41,145 nt of DNA from positions 1 to 41,145 of IMG/VR virus record IMGVR_UViG_3300048672_000412. One strand, written 5' to 3'. A program made the translations under genes and the position numbers. The notes below the pieces were generated by a model. The model had not been told where the DNA came from. It did not search any database and was given only the letters and a program-made list of their open reading frames with translations. This DNA is from a virus. Positions 39,567-41,145 of this stretch are shown piece by piece. Positions within the stretch are counted from its first letter, which is position 1; each line of letters begins with the position of its first letter.

Positions 39567-40026
39567 GAGCAAATACTCCAAGTTCCATTTGTTTTGCCAA
39601 TTCAGTTGCTCGACCGTGAACCTGTGTTGCCCATTTGCTTTTAAGCATTGCATCGGCGGCTAATTTATAGTCACCTGCTTTAATCATTGCCAGCGTGTTT
39701 TTGAATTGCATTAAGCCACCAATACCAAGATTAAAGCACATGTTGATTAAAACCGCCTGTCTAACTTCATCGAGTGATTCAAACCATGTGATTGATTCAA
39801 CTAAATCTGTGTGGCATTTATCAACCATACGCATTAACAACCATTCTGCCACGTTCTGTTCAATGCCTTCTTTTCTAAATTTAACCAATTCGTAATTAGT
39901 CAATTTAAGTGGGTTAGCATCCATGTTGTAGCCATAGCCGATTGTGTCACATCCAGCAGTGCATTTATAAACGCGACTGCGGAATCCTTCGTGCTTTTTG
40001 AGTTGTTGAATAAGTTGGTTGTTCAT
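39559..40026 (-). CDS. Endolysin (GH24, T4-type lysozyme)
   Basis: A 155-aa peptidoglycan muramidase. The signature HEGFRSRVYKCTAGCDTIGYG gives catalytic Glu near residue 12, with the usual Asp/Cys and Thr positions of GH24, and RQAVLINMCFNLGIGGLMQF is the typical helix. ATG at 40026 is chosen because homologues start about ten residues before HEG; ATG at 40038 would add four. A promoter with a palindrome lies upstream. It is the first gene of the lysis module, followed by the holin-like genes. Confidence 0.9.
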   Translation of the reverse strand: MNNQLIQQLKKHEGFRSRVYKCTAGCDTIGYGYNMDANPLKLTNYELVKFRKEGIEQNVAEWLLMRMVDKCHTDLVESITWFESLDEVRQAVLINMCFNLGIGGLMQFKNTLAMIKAGDYKLAADAMLKSKWATQVHGRATELAKQMELGVFAHG

Positions 40027-40054
40027 AAAAATAACCATTATTAAAAATTTAAGT

Positions 40055-40082
40055 TAGCGCGATTATAACCACAATCGCGCTA
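40055..40082. promoter_or_regulatory. Palindrome over the late promoter
   Basis: Ten-bp arms TAGCGCGATT and AATCGCGCTA flank an 8-nt spacer. It overlaps the -10 and most of the spacer of the promoter at 40062-40090, so it could be an operator, or a terminator for the upstream gene. Confidence 0.55.
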
Positions 40083-40090
40083 GGTGTCAC
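40062..40090 (-). promoter_or_regulatory. Probable late promoter
   Basis: On the minus strand GTGACA (40090-40085) and TATAAT (40067-40062) are separated by exactly 17 nt. It is one of the best sigma70-type matches in the window and stands ahead of lysozyme, holin, terminase and structural genes. Confidence 0.65.
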
Positions 40091-40094
40091 ATTT

Positions 40095-40961
40095 TTAGTT
40101 AATGAGCTCGAACTTAGCAAGGAAATCTTCTAGCGTGCGGGTGTATTCTTTGGGCTCTTGTTCTTTTTCTTGCAACCAATAAGTAACTAAAACTAAATTC
40201 TTTACCCATTCACCGCTATTTACTTTTACTTCGCCTTCCAAAGTTTTAATGCGCTTAATAATGTAATGATTTTTGTTTTTAGCGCATAACCAAACCTGCC
40301 CAACCTCAACGCGAGGTTCTGGTGGGGTGGGTTTAAAGTTAACCGCTAAAACATCTTTGCATCTCACAGATACGTTTTTTTCATTACGATAATCAATAAA
40401 TACTGTTGCACTTACAGCATCTGGTGCATCGTCCCAATTAGGCTGCCATTGCTGCGCTTTAAGCTTCAAGCATTCTTCTTTAAGCGAAACAAAGCTACCT
40501 GCAACAGATTCATAATCCGCTTTGTAATCAGTCACAGAACCGTCTAACCCGTAAACCTTTCCTTCGTTGTTGTAGTGTGCAAAGTTTTTGGTTTTAGCCC
40601 ATTCATGGTACGTTTCTATTCGTGTAGATGATTCATTTTGAGAGTTATCATAAAAGCGTAATAACTCCCTAGCTTGTTCATCACTAAGCCCGACAGGGAC
40701 TTCTTTTACTTCAGGTTGTGCAAGGGTTTGGGTTTTAGCCCATTCTTTGTAAATCTCATGAATACACTCTTTGTCACTAGCATTATAAGCTCGTTGAAAT
40801 TCTACTAACGGCTCATCACTAAGCCAGACAACCATTGGTTTGATTGGGTTTTGCTCGAACCATTCATCAATCAAGCAAAGAACTTCAACGATGCTAGTTT
40901 CGTCATCTTTTCTGTTGCTAATCACATATTCTTTTAATTTTATAATTTGTTCTTTTTTCAT
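40095..40961 (-). CDS. Hypothetical 288-aa accessory protein
   Basis: I do not recognise a family with certainty. An internal duplication is visible: LSDEPLVEFQRAYNAS...YKEWAKT (about 47-82) and LSDEQARELLRFYDNS...YHEWAKT (about 95-130). The middle contains QPNWDDAPDAVSATVFIDY, reminiscent of the W-D-x-AP segment in many phage accessory proteins. The C-terminal part has VEVGQVWLCAKNKNHYIIKR, a beta pattern. It has its own promoter, structured RNA leader and GGAG site, so it behaves as a separate cassette ahead of the lysis operon. Confidence 0.6.
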   Translation of the reverse strand: MKKEQIIKLKEYVISNRKDDETSIVEVLCLIDEWFEQNPIKPMVVWLSDEPLVEFQRAYNASDKECIHEIYKEWAKTQTLAQPEVKEVPVGLSDEQARELLRFYDNSQNESSTRIETYHEWAKTKNFAHYNNEGKVYGLDGSVTDYKADYESVAGSFVSLKEECLKLKAQQWQPNWDDAPDAVSATVFIDYRNEKNVSVRCKDVLAVNFKPTPPEPRVEVGQVWLCAKNKNHYIIKRIKTLEGEVKVNSGEWVKNLVLVTYWLQEKEQEPKEYTRTLEDFLAKFELIN

Positions 40962-40975
40962 AAAATAAACTCCAA

Positions 40976-41080
40976 TAAAAAACCGTTAAATAAAACCGCG
41001 ACCAGACGGAATAATTTAACGGTTAAAAATTAGATTTTTAAAACTTATAACTCTGGTCGAAGTCAGTTTTAAAAATCCAC
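40976..41080 (-). ncRNA. Kissing-loop RNA / attenuator at the right end
   Basis: On the minus strand, TGGTATAAT (41095-41087) is followed by hairpin H1, a perfect 13-bp stem (41065-41077 / 41033-41045). Hairpin H2 follows, an 11-bp stem (41014-41024 / 40981-40991) that is itself followed by a U run, making a terminator. The H1 loop contains CGACCAGA (41059-41052), and the H2 loop contains TCTGGTCG (41006-40999) on a CCG/CGG stem, a perfect 8-bp kissing match. GGAG and the gene start follow within 20 nt. The promoter octet matches that of RNA copy C. Confidence 0.75.
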
Positions 41081-41145
41081 AATCAAATTATACCATAATC
41101 AACCCAAAATAGTACCTAAAAATTCTATTCGGGGTCTCAGGGGTG

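Noticed and set aside
1-41145. CRISPR array, tRNA genes, integrase or attachment site
   Set aside because: I found no regularly spaced repeats, no tRNA-like cloverleaf and no tyrosine or serine recombinase motif. The small HTH and excisionase-like proteins alone do not show lysogeny.

Overview
This window looks like the near-complete genome of a tailed, long-tailed (siphovirus-like) double-stranded DNA phage, about 41 kb and AT-rich. It has a full head, neck, tail, packaging, lysis and replication set, and I see no host housekeeping genes, tRNAs or integrase. The host cannot be named from the sequence. The SSB tail DFDIPF, the GGAG-type ribosome sites and the sigma70-like promoters fit a Gram-negative host, but that is inference.

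Layout: (1) 60-2136, minus strand: a TOPRIM primase/helicase and a small helix-turn-helix protein, divergent from the early operon at 2137-2295. (2) 2296-13258, plus strand: early genes. They include a Sak4-like ATPase, an SSB-like DUF669 protein, a YqaJ exonuclease, a DEAD/DEAH helicase, a Rha protein, a VRR-NUC nuclease, a small membrane protein with a SleB-type hydrolase, ThyX, dUTPase, a winged-helix/DUF3310 fusion and an AP2-repeat protein. (3) 13288-40961, minus strand, read right to left: an accessory gene, lysozyme, two holin-like proteins, small and large terminase, tail-tip and fibre-like genes, portal, MuF head protein, scaffold, major capsid protein, neck genes, tail tube, frameshifted chaperones and a 2094-aa tape measure. 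A bidirectional terminator separates (2) from (3). Two plus-strand cassettes (27088-27606 and 29646-30774) sit inside the minus-strand late region.

Four observations stand out. First, the MuF gene holds a 320-aa intein. On the opposite strand, almost exactly coextensive with it and in exact codon register, lies a 297-codon ORF for a Vsr-like (EDxHD) homing endonuclease. Its extended -10 box overlaps the codons for the intein C-terminal motif. Second, three copies of a roughly 105-nt pseudoknotted RNA (6771, 12357, 29646) have five stems that covary between copies. Each has its own -10 box and ends in a terminator just before a cassette gene (Rha, AP2, Rha-P63C). Two further leaders, before the 288-aa gene at the right end and before the HNH gene, use related loop-pairing designs. 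Third, the HNH gene after terL separates it from a remnant of a second, divergent terL 3' end. The stop codon of that remnant still overlaps the start of the next gene, so the terL tail appears to have been swapped during HNH invasion. Fourth, the tail chaperone gene carries a canonical GGGAAAC slip site for a gpG/gpGT product.

How it works together: early genes make the replication and recombination machinery and adjust nucleotide pools. A promoter at 40062-40090, overlapped by a palindrome, probably starts the lysis, packaging and structural operon. Ribosome-site hairpins and internal terminators then appear to tune the structural genes. Homing endonucleases and RNA-led cassettes account for most of the accessory content.
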